DNA of 64,000 nucleotides, from the NCBI RefSeq assembly GCF_001422985.1, contig NZ_LMNL01000038.1:46541-110540 (forward strand), given 5' to 3'. The notes under the pieces were generated by a model. That model saw nothing but the letters and a program-made list of their open reading frames with translations, did no database searches and was not told where the DNA came from. The DNA comes from Methylobacterium sp. Leaf117. Lineage in GTDB: Bacteria; Pseudomonadota; Alphaproteobacteria; Rhizobiales; Beijerinckiaceae. Both the position numbers and the translations under genes were made by a program. Shown one piece after another: positions 50,875 to 59,280 of this stretch; positions within the stretch are counted from its first letter, which is position 1, and each line of letters opens with the position of its first letter.

Positions 50875-53247
50875 TTGAAGCCTCCACGTCCGCTCCGATG
50901 GCAGTTCCTGACCCTCTTCGTCGGCCTGCTGGTCCCAACCTTGCTGTTCGTCGGTGTCCTGCTCTGGCGCTTCGCCGCGTCCGAACGCACGCGGGTCGAA
51001 CAGGACGTGCAGATCCGAGCCCACGGCTTATCCGTGGCGTTCGACCGCGAGATCCATGGTGTGCTCTCGACACTTCAGGCGCTCGCGACCTCACCGAGCC
51101 TCGCAGCTCACGACCTGCCGCCCTTCTACGCCCAGATGCAGGAGATCACCCGCCTGCAGGGGATCAACATCAACCTCCGGCGTATCGACGGGACTGCCGC
51201 GATGACGACCCGAGCGCCGCTCGGAACCGCCGCACCTGCGCCCCCGGCCCTTGCGGAGATCGACGGAGAGGTTTTGCGAACGGGCGTCGCGGTGGTCAGC
51301 AACGTCTTCCTGACCTCGGTCTCGAAGCAGCCCGTCTTCCAGATCGTCGGCGCTCCTATCCGCATCGGCGAAACGCCGACCTATCTCCTCGCGGCGAGCC
51401 TCGACCTCGACCACCTCGTGGCAACGACGCGCCGAGAGGATCTCCCGTCCGGTTGGATCGGGTCGTTGGTGGATCGCAACGGAATCGTCGCAGTCCGCAC
51501 CGAGCGGCAGGAGGACTTCGTCGGCAAGCTGACCTCATCCGATTTTCGCACTCACACGGTCGACGACGCTGGACGTTATTACGGCCGCAACCGGGTCGGA
51601 CAGGATGTCCTGGTTGGCTACGGCAAGTCGAAGCTGACGGGTTGGACCGCGGCGGTCGTGGTCGATAGGGAGCTTGCCGAGGCGCCGCTGCAACGTTCGA
51701 TGATGATCCTCGTCGGGGTGGGGCTCGTGCTCGGCCTGCCTGTCGTGGGCATCGCGTTCGGGGTCGGTCAACGGGTGGACCGTGCGATGCGTCGCCTCGG
51801 GGACGGCGCAGAGGCGATAGGCCAGGGGAGCCAGGTCGAGGCCATCGCGACCCCCATCCTGGAGGTGAACCGGATCGGGGCGGCGCTTGCGACGGCGGCG
51901 CTTCAATTGCAGGCACGGACACGCGAGCGCGAGGTCGCCGAACTCGCTTTGCGCGACCTCAACCTGGCGCTGGAAGACCGAGTCGCTGCGCGCACGCAGG
52001 AACTCGACGACGCGAACCGCGCGCTCATTGTCGAGATGCAGAGCCGTGAGACGGCCGAGGCCCAACTACGGCAGTTGCAGAAGATGGAGGCCGTCGGCCA
52101 GCTCACCGGCGGCATCGCGCACGACTTCAACAACATGCTCGCCATCGTGATCGGCAGCCTCAACCTGATCCGCAAGCGCATGGCACGTGGCGAGAGCGAC
52201 ATCGAGCGCTTCATTGATGTTGCGACGGATGGTGCGAACCGCGCAGCCTCGCTCACCCAACGCCTGCTGGCTTTCTCGCGCCAACAGCCGCTCGCGCCGG
52301 AGCCCATCGATGCCAACAAGCTCGTGTCCGGGATGTCAGAGATCCTGCGCCGCACGCTCGGCGGGGGCATCGCGTTGGAGACCGTGCTTGCCGGCGGCCT
52401 ATGGCGCACCCATGCCGATGTGAGCCAATTAGAGAATGCCATCCTCAACCTGGCGGTCAACGCGCGGGACGCCATGCCGGATACCGACACCGGAAGCGGC
52501 CGCCTGACCATCGAGACGGCCAACGCCCACCTCGACGAGGCCTATGCCAGGACCGTGGAGATATCACCCGGTCAGTACGTCCTGGTGGCCGTGACCGACT
52601 CGGGAACCGGCATGACGCCGGAGGTCCTGGCCAAGGTGTTCGATCCGTTTTTCACCACCAAGCCGGTCGGCAAGGGAACAGGATTAGGCCTGTCGCAGGT
52701 CTACGGTTTCGTGCGGCAATCGAAGGGACACGCACGGATCTATTCGGAGCCCGGGCAGGGCACGAGCGTGAAGCTCTACCTACCGCGCTTCTATGGCGAG
52801 GGCGAAGCTGCCGGATCCCCTAAGGATGTTCGGCTCACGGCTGTCCTGCCCCTCGGATGCCGACGCGAGATCGTCCTCGTGGTCGAGGACGAGGAGGCCC
52901 TGCGCCTGCTCAGTGTCGAGGCCTTGCGCGAACTCGGCTACAGCGTGCGCCACGCCGAGAGCGGTGTCGCCGCATTGCGTATCCTAGACTCCCAGCCCGA
53001 CATCGCGTTGTTGTTCACCGACATCGTCATGGCCGAGATGAACGGGCGTCGACTGGCCGAGGAGGCGATCCGGCGGCGTCCGGAACTCAAGGTGCTCTAC
53101 ACGACGGGGTTCACGCGCAATGCCGTGGTGCATAATGGCGTGCTCGATCCCGGCACGCATTTTCTGCCGAAGCCCTTCACCCTGCAGCAGCTGGCGAGCA
53201 AGGTGCGCGGCGTACTCGATCATGTACCGAGACAGGTCGACGCGTGA
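50875..53247 (+). CDS. hybrid sensor histidine kinase with C-terminal receiver
   Basis: A 790-residue kinase: span 11-31, Cache-type extracytoplasmic domain (about 35-270), span 276-297, a HAMP-like segment and coiled coil (about 300-405), HisKA with His416 in GGIAHDFNNMLA, HATPase with NAVNARDAMPD and GTGLGLSQVYGF, and a receiver domain with Asp in LLFTDIVMAEMNG. No DNA-binding domain, so it signals through another protein. The start is a TTG at 50875 with a GAGGGACGAAGGG stretch before it. Resembles the sensor at 34104 in its periplasmic part. Confidence 0.92.
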   Translation: MKPPRPLRWQFLTLFVGLLVPTLLFVGVLLWRFAASERTRVEQDVQIRAHGLSVAFDREIHGVLSTLQALATSPSLAAHDLPPFYAQMQEITRLQGININLRRIDGTAAMTTRAPLGTAAPAPPALAEIDGEVLRTGVAVVSNVFLTSVSKQPVFQIVGAPIRIGETPTYLLAASLDLDHLVATTRREDLPSGWIGSLVDRNGIVAVRTERQEDFVGKLTSSDFRTHTVDDAGRYYGRNRVGQDVLVGYGKSKLTGWTAAVVVDRELAEAPLQRSMMILVGVGLVLGLPVVGIAFGVGQRVDRAMRRLGDGAEAIGQGSQVEAIATPILEVNRIGAALATAALQLQARTREREVAELALRDLNLALEDRVAARTQELDDANRALIVEMQSRETAEAQLRQLQKMEAVGQLTGGIAHDFNNMLAIVIGSLNLIRKRMARGESDIERFIDVATDGANRAASLTQRLLAFSRQQPLAPEPIDANKLVSGMSEILRRTLGGGIALETVLAGGLWRTHADVSQLENAILNLAVNARDAMPDTDTGSGRLTIETANAHLDEAYARTVEISPGQYVLVAVTDSGTGMTPEVLAKVFDPFFTTKPVGKGTGLGLSQVYGFVRQSKGHARIYSEPGQGTSVKLYLPRFYGEGEAAGSPKDVRLTAVLPLGCRREIVLVVEDEEALRLLSVEALRELGYSVRHAESGVAALRILDSQPDIALLFTDIVMAEMNGRRLAEEAIRRRPELKVLYTTGFTRNAVVHNGVLDPGTHFLPKPFTLQQLASKVRGVLDHVPRQVDA

Positions 53248-53481
53248 TCGATGCCGGCACGTACCGATCGGCATCGTTGTGGTCCCGCCACTGCAGGCAC
53301 GGCGGTCATTATCGAGGGGTTCGCAGCGGCGCCTCCCGCATCACGTTTGGGAAGTCCTTGCGGCGCGGTTCGTGGAACCGCCGCTTTCCGAGCCAAGCTC
53401 AGGGATAACGGCGGTTCGGTCGGCAACGCCGTAGGTTCTGCCCCGACGCTGCCGCTGACTTGGTCCGTGCTGGAGGCGTGG

Positions 53482-54420
53482 TCAGTAATCCCAGAACACC
53501 GGCACCCAACGGAAGGCGTCGCCATCGGCGGCGACCCGGCCGACGGACGGGAACGGCAGGTGCGTGGCGACTAACTGTTCCCTGGTCCCGGCTAATTCCC
53601 GGAGAAGACGGATCCGAACGCGGGCTGCCTCCTCGGGGTCGTGCTCGAAACCGTTGTGCCAGTTGGGCTGGTCGAAGCCTACCGGAAAGATGGCGTCGCC
53701 GGCGAACGTGAGCCGCTCTCCGCCGGATGTCATGCGGACCACGCTGTGCCCGGGGGTGTGGCCCCCGGTGCGATGGACGACCACCCCCGGCGCGACCTCA
53801 TGCGCCTCCTCGAAGGTTCGCAAATGGCTGCGATATGCCTCCGAGAACCGTCTGGCCGTGGATCGAAGGGCGTCCGGGAAGCCCGTCGGCATTGAGGTGC
53901 GGGAGAAATCGGGTGCTTCCCAGAACGCGACCTCGGCGGCCGCCACGTGGATCCGCAGGTCGGGCCGCAACTGTTCCTTCACCCCGTCGATGAGGAGCCC
54001 GCCGATATGGTCCATGTGCATGTGCGTCAGCACCAGGTCGGTCACGGACGCAAGATTGATTCCGCCCGCTTCCAGACGTTTGACCAGCTGGCCGGCTCGC
54101 GGCAGATCCAGGTTCGGATCCAACCCGAGCCCGGCATCGATGAGGATGGTCTGCTCGCCGCTCCGTACCAGAACGGCATTCAGCGGCCAGTCGAATGCGT
54201 CCGGCGCTAGGAACATGTCGTCCAGCCATTCCGCCCGAAGCGCCGGGTCCGCATTGTGAGCGAGCATTGCCGTCGGAAGGGGCAAGACCCCGTCGCTGAC
54301 GACCAGCACGTCGATCTCGCCGATGCGCACCGCGTATCGTGACGGCACCAACTCCTCCGAACTTGGACGCGCTCGGTGAGGATCTCTCGTATCGGTTTGG
54401 CCGGTCATTGAAGTGTCCAT
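53482..54420 (-). CDS. metallo-beta-lactamase-fold hydrolase
   Basis: A 312-residue enzyme with the metal-binding HMHMDH motif (133-138) in LVLTHMHMDHIGGL, then GHTPGHS and a GDAIFPVGF Asp bridging residue, and a late THLPFPSVGR histidine. The layout is that of quorum-quenching lactonases and related hydrolases; the substrate is unknown. The longer frame to 54486 is impossible if the promoter is real, since its -10 box would lie only 4 bases away; the ATG at 54420 has a GAGGGG site. Confidence 0.88.
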   Translation of the reverse strand: MDTSMTGQTDTRDPHRARPSSEELVPSRYAVRIGEIDVLVVSDGVLPLPTAMLAHNADPALRAEWLDDMFLAPDAFDWPLNAVLVRSGEQTILIDAGLGLDPNLDLPRAGQLVKRLEAGGINLASVTDLVLTHMHMDHIGGLLIDGVKEQLRPDLRIHVAAAEVAFWEAPDFSRTSMPTGFPDALRSTARRFSEAYRSHLRTFEEAHEVAPGVVVHRTGGHTPGHSVVRMTSGGERLTFAGDAIFPVGFDQPNWHNGFEHDPEEAARVRIRLLRELAGTREQLVATHLPFPSVGRVAADGDAFRWVPVFWDY

Positions 54421-54489
54421 GGTCGCCCCTCGATGGGACGCGCGGACATCCGGCTCACCAGGATCCGGAAACGCGCGCCTCCACACAGG

Positions 54490-54516
54490 GACGAGACCGG
54501 GTCCGCGAATGTGACA
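54490..54516 (-). promoter_or_regulatory. ECF41-type promoter of the MBL-fold gene
   Basis: On the minus strand: TGTCACA, 16 bases, CGTC, 69 bases before the start codon. Confidence 0.75.
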
Positions 54517-54684
54517 TGTGCTGTCGGGGATTGAGGCCGGTGGATGACCGCTTCGGTCGAAACGCCCTCAAGGATACGGTCTCCCTTCCACTCCTCTTGG
54601 CCGTGGCGCAGACGGGCGGATCCCGACCCAATTACACCTGAGCAGTTGACCCAATCGCACGACAGAAGCAGGCGTGTGGGTGCT

Positions 54685-55401
54685 TTAGAGATGCTTCAGG
54701 CCAAAACTCTCAAGTAGAGGAAGAAGCTCGTCGCGGGCGCGCAGTCGGTGATGATGCGTAGAGTTCTGCGCCTGCATCGCATTGCCAATCCGGATCGCAT
54801 CGATGATCTCACGGTGCTCGGCAACAGATGCTCCAAGCTCCCGTCGAAGCTTGAGTGTTAGCATGCGGGCGCGATGTGACTGATCGTTGATCGTCTGGAT
54901 GATGCGGTTCATTCGCCCGTTCCCCGCCCGCTCGACAAGTAATCGGTGGAAACCGGCATCTGCCTGCCCCCAGGTCAGAAAGTCTCCGGTCTTCCACGCC
55001 TCGGCCATGGCCTCGGTCTGGTCGGCGAGTTCCCCACAGATGGCCGCACGCTCGGCGTCAGACCGTTCGGCGAGCAGTTCGGCCGCACGTCCTTCAACCG
55101 CGATGATGACGTCGTAGATCTCCCGCATGTCCTCCGGAGCGAGGGCACAGATCAGGACGCCGCGGCGCGGCAGCACGCGGACGAGACCGTCCTCCTGAAG
55201 GCGAATCACCGCCTCGTGGACGGGGGTGCGGCTCATCCCGAGACGCAAGGCGATCTCCTGCTCCGACGCCTGGTAGCCCGGCGCAAAGCTCGAATCCTGG
55301 ATGGCCTGCTTCATCGCCAGGTAGGCGTCGTCGACCAGTGATGGTCGACGCTCAACCTCCTGATCGTCCTTTGTTTTCGCCGCTGTCCGCACCCGGTCCA
55401 T
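54685..55401 (-). CDS. GntR-family (FadR/FCD) regulator of the tartrate operon
   Basis: A 239-residue protein: N-terminal winged helix (SEQEIALRLGMSRTPVHEAVIRLQEDGLVRVLPRRGV) and an all-helical FCD domain with the metal/ligand histidines expected in ADAGFHRLLVE, SVAEHREI and HHHRLR. FCD regulators respond to organic acids. I start at ATG 55401, which has a GGAGAG site, because in-frame starts at 55431 and 55449 would put an operator copy in the coding sequence. Divergent from the MFS-ttuCD-pyk operon. Confidence 0.88.
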   Translation of the reverse strand: MDRVRTAAKTKDDQEVERRPSLVDDAYLAMKQAIQDSSFAPGYQASEQEIALRLGMSRTPVHEAVIRLQEDGLVRVLPRRGVLICALAPEDMREIYDVIIAVEGRAAELLAERSDAERAAICGELADQTEAMAEAWKTGDFLTWGQADAGFHRLLVERAGNGRMNRIIQTINDQSHRARMLTLKLRRELGASVAEHREIIDAIRIGNAMQAQNSTHHHRLRARDELLPLLESFGLKHL

Positions 55402-55429
55402 CGCACTCTCCACTGCCAACTGTCGTACC

Positions 55430-55445
55430 ATCTTCCATGCAAGCT
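55430..55445. promoter_or_regulatory. operator copy 1 for the GntR regulator
   Basis: ATCTTCCATGCAAGCT; 14 of 16 bases match copy 2. It is 29 bases upstream of the regulator's start, suiting autoregulation. Confidence 0.5.
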
Positions 55446-55492
55446 GCAATGTGAGAGTTGACAGCCTTGCACGATAATGCGCATCTCATCCC

Positions 55493-55508
55493 ATCTTGCA
55501 TGCAAGTT
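55493..55508. promoter_or_regulatory. operator copy 2 for the GntR regulator
   Basis: ATCTTGCATGCAAGTT, containing the perfect palindrome CTTGCATGCAAG. It is 63 bases from copy 1 (about six helical turns) and 45 bases before the transporter start. Confidence 0.6.
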
Positions 55509-55552
55509 GGCGCTCAAAGACCAACGCAGGCTGGCCATCCCAGGAGGAAACG

Positions 55553-56851
55553 ATGGACGCTTCGCTTGAGCGGGCGACCATGCGCAGGGTCGCATGGCGC
55601 CTGGTCCCCTTTATCTGCCTGCTCTACTTCATCGCCTTCATCGACCGGGTGAACATTGGGTTCGCCGCACTGACGATGAACAAAGACCTCGGCTTCTCCT
55701 CATCCGTGTTCGGGTTCGGGGCCGGCATCTTCTTCTTCGGGTATTTCCTCTTCGAGGTGCCTTCCAATATCGTCCTCGACAAAGTCGGCGCGAGACTCTG
55801 GATCGCCCGCGTGATGATCACCTGGGGGATGCTATCGGGCGCCTTTGCCTTCATCGAAGGCGAGAAAAGCTTCTATGCCCTGCGCTTCCTGCTCGGCGCG
55901 GCGGAGGCCGGGTTTTTCCCCGGCATCATCCTGTACCTGACCTATTGGTTTCCGGCCCGGTACCGCGCGGGTGTCGTCTCGCTGTTCATGGCGGCGGCTC
56001 CCGTCTCGGTGCTGATCGGCTCACCTTTGTCAGGTGCCTTGCTCGCGATGGAAGGCGTCCTCGGCCTTCACGGCTGGCAGTGGATGTTCATCATCGAGGC
56101 CATCCCCGCCGTCATCCTCGGCGTGGTCGTGCTGTTCTACATGACGGACCGTCCTGAGAAGGCGAAGTGGCTGACCGAGGACCAGCGGACTTGGCTCGTC
56201 GCGGAGATGAACGAGGAGCACGCCCGCAAGAAGGTGGTCGCCAACCACGGCATCCTGGCCGGCATGACCGACATCCGTGTCCTGGCACTCGCGCTCGTCT
56301 ACTTCGGCACCTCGGCCGGCCTCTACACGCTCGGCATCTGGGCGCCGCAGATCATCAAGAGCTTCGGGCTGTCGACGATGGCCGTCGGATTCCTCAACGG
56401 TGTGCCGCCCACCATTGCGATCGTTGCCATGATCCTCTGGGCGCGCCACTCGGACAGAACCGGTGAGCGGACATGGCACGTCGTAATCGCTTGCCTGGTC
56501 GCCTCGGCCGGTCTGCTGCTGGCAGGTGGTGCGGCCTCGGCCGTTGCGGTCATCGCCGCGCTCAGCCTTGTCAACGTCGGCATCAGCGCGGCCAAGCCGC
56601 CGCTCTGGGCCATGCCGACGATGTTCCTGTCCGGCTCCGGAGCGGCCGTCGGCATCGCCACGATCAACTCGGTCGGCAACCTCGGCGGCTTCGTTGGTCC
56701 GTGGGCGATCGGGTGGATCAAGGACCTGACCGGTAGCTTCACCGGCGGCCTCGTCTTCGTTGCGGCGCTCCTCGTCCTCTCCGCCGTCGTCACCCTCGCC
56801 GTCGCCCGCTCGGGTCGGCGCGCCGAGCCTACCAGCGCTATCGCGCGCTGA
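55553..56851 (+). CDS. MFS transporter, anion:cation symporter type (tartrate uptake)
   Basis: A 432-residue, 12-span transporter of the ACS family (RLVPFICLLYFIAFIDRVNIGFAALTMNKDLGFSSSVFGFGAGIFFFGYFLFEVPSNI, the family-typical first two spans). The gene order transporter-ttuC-ttuD-pyk equals the ttu tartrate region of Agrobacterium vitis, so the likely cargo is tartrate (inference from context). AGGAGG site before the ATG. 46 bases to ttuC. Confidence 0.88.
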   Translation: MDASLERATMRRVAWRLVPFICLLYFIAFIDRVNIGFAALTMNKDLGFSSSVFGFGAGIFFFGYFLFEVPSNIVLDKVGARLWIARVMITWGMLSGAFAFIEGEKSFYALRFLLGAAEAGFFPGIILYLTYWFPARYRAGVVSLFMAAAPVSVLIGSPLSGALLAMEGVLGLHGWQWMFIIEAIPAVILGVVVLFYMTDRPEKAKWLTEDQRTWLVAEMNEEHARKKVVANHGILAGMTDIRVLALALVYFGTSAGLYTLGIWAPQIIKSFGLSTMAVGFLNGVPPTIAIVAMILWARHSDRTGERTWHVVIACLVASAGLLLAGGAASAVAVIAALSLVNVGISAAKPPLWAMPTMFLSGSGAAVGIATINSVGNLGGFVGPWAIGWIKDLTGSFTGGLVFVAALLVLSAVVTLAVARSGRRAEPTSAIAR

Positions 56852-56897
56852 ACCCCTGCCTCGTTCCCACACCCCAACGTCCCAACGGAGACCTGTC

Positions 56898-57977
56898 ATG
56901 ACCAAGACCTACAACATCGCCGCGATCCCCGCCGACGGCATCGGCGTCGAGGTCATCGCCGCCGGCATCGAGGTGCTCGACGTCCTGGCCGAGAAGGCCG
57001 GCAGCTTCCGCTTCAAGTTCGACCACTTCGACTGGGGGTCGGACTACTACAAGAAGCACGGCGTGATGATGCCCGCCGACGGCCGTGACCAGATCCGCAA
57101 CCACGACGCGATCTTCTTCGGCGCGGTTGGTGCGCCCGACGTGCCCGACCACATCACCCTCTGGGGCCTGCGGCTCGCGATCTGCCAGCCGTTCGACCAG
57201 TACGCCAACGTCCGCCCGACACGCATCCTGCCCGGCATCACCTCGCCTTTGCGCAACGTCTCGGGTCCCGAGCTCGACTGGGTAATCGTGCGCGAGAACT
57301 CGGAGGGCGAGTATGCCGGCGTCGGCGGCCGGGTCCACCAGGGTCACCCGAACGAGGTCGCCACCGACGTCTCGATGATGACCCGCTCCGGCGTCGACCG
57401 GATCATCCGCTTCGCCTTCAAGCTGGCCCAGTCGCGTCCGCGCAAGTTGCTGACCGTGGTGACCAAGTCGAACGCTCAGCGCCACGCGATGGTGATGTGG
57501 GACGAGATCGCGGCCGAGGTCGCCGCCGACTTCCCCGACGTAACCTGGGACAAGATGCTGGTCGACGCGATGACCATGCGGATGACGATGAAGCCGCAGA
57601 CGCTCGACACCATCGTCGCCACCAACCTGCACGCCGACATCCTCTCGGACCTCGCGGCGGCGCTCGCCGGTTCGCTCGGCATCGCGCCGACCGCCAACCT
57701 CAACCCGGAGCGCACCTACCCGTCGATGTTCGAGCCGATCCACGGGTCGGCCTTCGACATCACCGGTAAGGGCATCGCCAACCCGATCGCCACCTTCTGG
57801 ACCGCCTGCCAGATGCTGGAGCACCTCGGCGAGAAGCCGGCCGCCGACCGGCTCATGCGCGCCGTCGAGCGGGTAACGGCCGATCCGCGCCTGCACACGC
57901 CGGATCTCGGCGGCAACGCCACGACCCGCATGGTGACCGACGCGGTGATCGCGGCCGTTCAAGGCGACAACGAGTAG
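56898..57977 (+). CDS. ttuC: tartrate dehydrogenase/decarboxylase
   Basis: A 359-residue member of the isopropylmalate/isocitrate dehydrogenase family with the tartrate-dehydrogenase pattern (AAIPADGIGVEVIAAGIEVLDV, FDWGSDYYKKHGVMMP, IVRENSEGEYAGVGG). Catalytic Lys and Asp are in VTKSNAQRH and DAMTMRM...NLHADILSDL. It makes oxaloglycolate or glycerate from tartrate using NAD and Mn2+. Start at 56898 with a GGAG site. 4 bases before ttuD. Confidence 0.93.
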   Translation: MTKTYNIAAIPADGIGVEVIAAGIEVLDVLAEKAGSFRFKFDHFDWGSDYYKKHGVMMPADGRDQIRNHDAIFFGAVGAPDVPDHITLWGLRLAICQPFDQYANVRPTRILPGITSPLRNVSGPELDWVIVRENSEGEYAGVGGRVHQGHPNEVATDVSMMTRSGVDRIIRFAFKLAQSRPRKLLTVVTKSNAQRHAMVMWDEIAAEVAADFPDVTWDKMLVDAMTMRMTMKPQTLDTIVATNLHADILSDLAAALAGSLGIAPTANLNPERTYPSMFEPIHGSAFDITGKGIANPIATFWTACQMLEHLGEKPAADRLMRAVERVTADPRLHTPDLGGNATTRMVTDAVIAAVQGDNE

Positions 57978-57981
57978 GGCC

Positions 57982-59241
57982 ATGGTCGAGCCCGGGGATC
58001 TCCTGCGGCAGCTATTTGCGGCTGCCGTGGCCGCGGCCGATCCGGCCGTGAGCCTTGCCCGGCATTTGCCGGAACCGCCACGAGGACGCACCGTCGTCGT
58101 CGGAGCCGGCAAGGCCGCCGCCTCGATGGCCCAGGCCGTCGAAGCGGCCTGGCAGGGCGACATCTCCGGGCTCGTCGTCACGCGCTACGGGCACGGCGCA
58201 CCCACCAAGCGGATCGAGGTGGTCGAGGCGGCCCATCCCGTTCCGGACGCCGCCGGCGAGGCCGCCGCCGGACGCATCCTCGACCTGGTCGCCGGGCTCA
58301 CGCCCGATGACCTCGTCCTCTGCCTGATCTCGGGCGGCGGCTCGTCCTTGCTCTCGCTGTCCGGCCCAGGCCTGACTTTAAGCGACAAGCAGGCAGTAAA
58401 CCGCGCGCTCCTGAGATCCGGTGCCACCATCGGCGAGATGAACTGTGTTCGGCGGCACCTCTCGGCGATCAAGGGAGGACGTCTGGCGGCGGCCTGCCAT
58501 CCGGCCAAGGTCGTGACGCTCCTGATCTCGGACACGCCCGGAGATGATCCCCTCGACATCGCTTCCGGGCCTACCGTTCCCGATCCGACCACCTGCGCGG
58601 ACGCGCTGGCGATCCTCGCCCGGTACCGGATCCAAGTCCCGGCGGCCGTGCAGGCGAGATTGGAAAGCGGTGCGGGAGAGTCGGTGAAGCCCGGGGATCC
58701 GGCCCTCGCGGCACCGGACCTGCGCATGATCGCGACGCCGCTCATGGCCCTCCGGGCCGCTGCGGCATGCGCGCAGGACGTCGGCGTCGCAGCGTGCATC
58801 CTGGGCGATGCCATCGAGGGCGAGGCGCGTGAGGTCGGCTGGGTCATGGCCGGCATCGCGCGAAGCGTTGCCGAGCATGGCCTGCCGATCTCGGCGCCTT
58901 GTGTCCTACTCTCTGGCGGGGAGACCACCGTCACCATGCGTGGGCATGGGCGCGGAGGCCGCAATGTCGAGTTCCTGCTGGCACTCGGTGTCGAACTCCG
59001 TGGCCATCCCCGGGTCCACGCCCTCGCTGGTGACACGGATGGCGTGGACGGCCTGGAGGAAGTCGCCGGAGCGGTGCTCGCACCGGATACAATTGTCCGG
59101 GCGGCCCGCCTCGGCCTCAGCTTGGATGCCAGCCTCGCCCGGAACGATGGTCACGGCTTCTTCGAGGCGCTTGGGGACGAGATCATCACCGGTCCGACCC
59201 TGACCAACGTGAACGACTTCCGCGCGATCCTGATCGTCTGA
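57982..59241 (+). CDS. ttuD: glycerate 2-kinase / hydroxypyruvate reductase-like, MOFRL family
   Basis: A 419-residue protein with the MOFRL/glycerate-kinase fold: VVGAGKAAASMAQA at the N-terminus, LISGGGSSLLSLSGPGL, and the C-terminal GRGGRNVEFLLAL...AGDTDGVDG region. In the ttu operon it was called hydroxypyruvate reductase, but the family phosphorylates glycerate to 2-phosphoglycerate, which the next gene's product could feed on. 40 bases to the pyruvate kinase gene. Confidence 0.9.
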   Translation: MVEPGDLLRQLFAAAVAAADPAVSLARHLPEPPRGRTVVVGAGKAAASMAQAVEAAWQGDISGLVVTRYGHGAPTKRIEVVEAAHPVPDAAGEAAAGRILDLVAGLTPDDLVLCLISGGGSSLLSLSGPGLTLSDKQAVNRALLRSGATIGEMNCVRRHLSAIKGGRLAAACHPAKVVTLLISDTPGDDPLDIASGPTVPDPTTCADALAILARYRIQVPAAVQARLESGAGESVKPGDPALAAPDLRMIATPLMALRAAAACAQDVGVAACILGDAIEGEAREVGWVMAGIARSVAEHGLPISAPCVLLSGGETTVTMRGHGRGGRNVEFLLALGVELRGHPRVHALAGDTDGVDGLEEVAGAVLAPDTIVRAARLGLSLDASLARNDGHGFFEALGDEIITGPTLTNVNDFRAILIV

Positions 59242-59280
59242 CCCAACTCTTGCAGAGGCGGCCTTCGGGCCGAGCCCATC

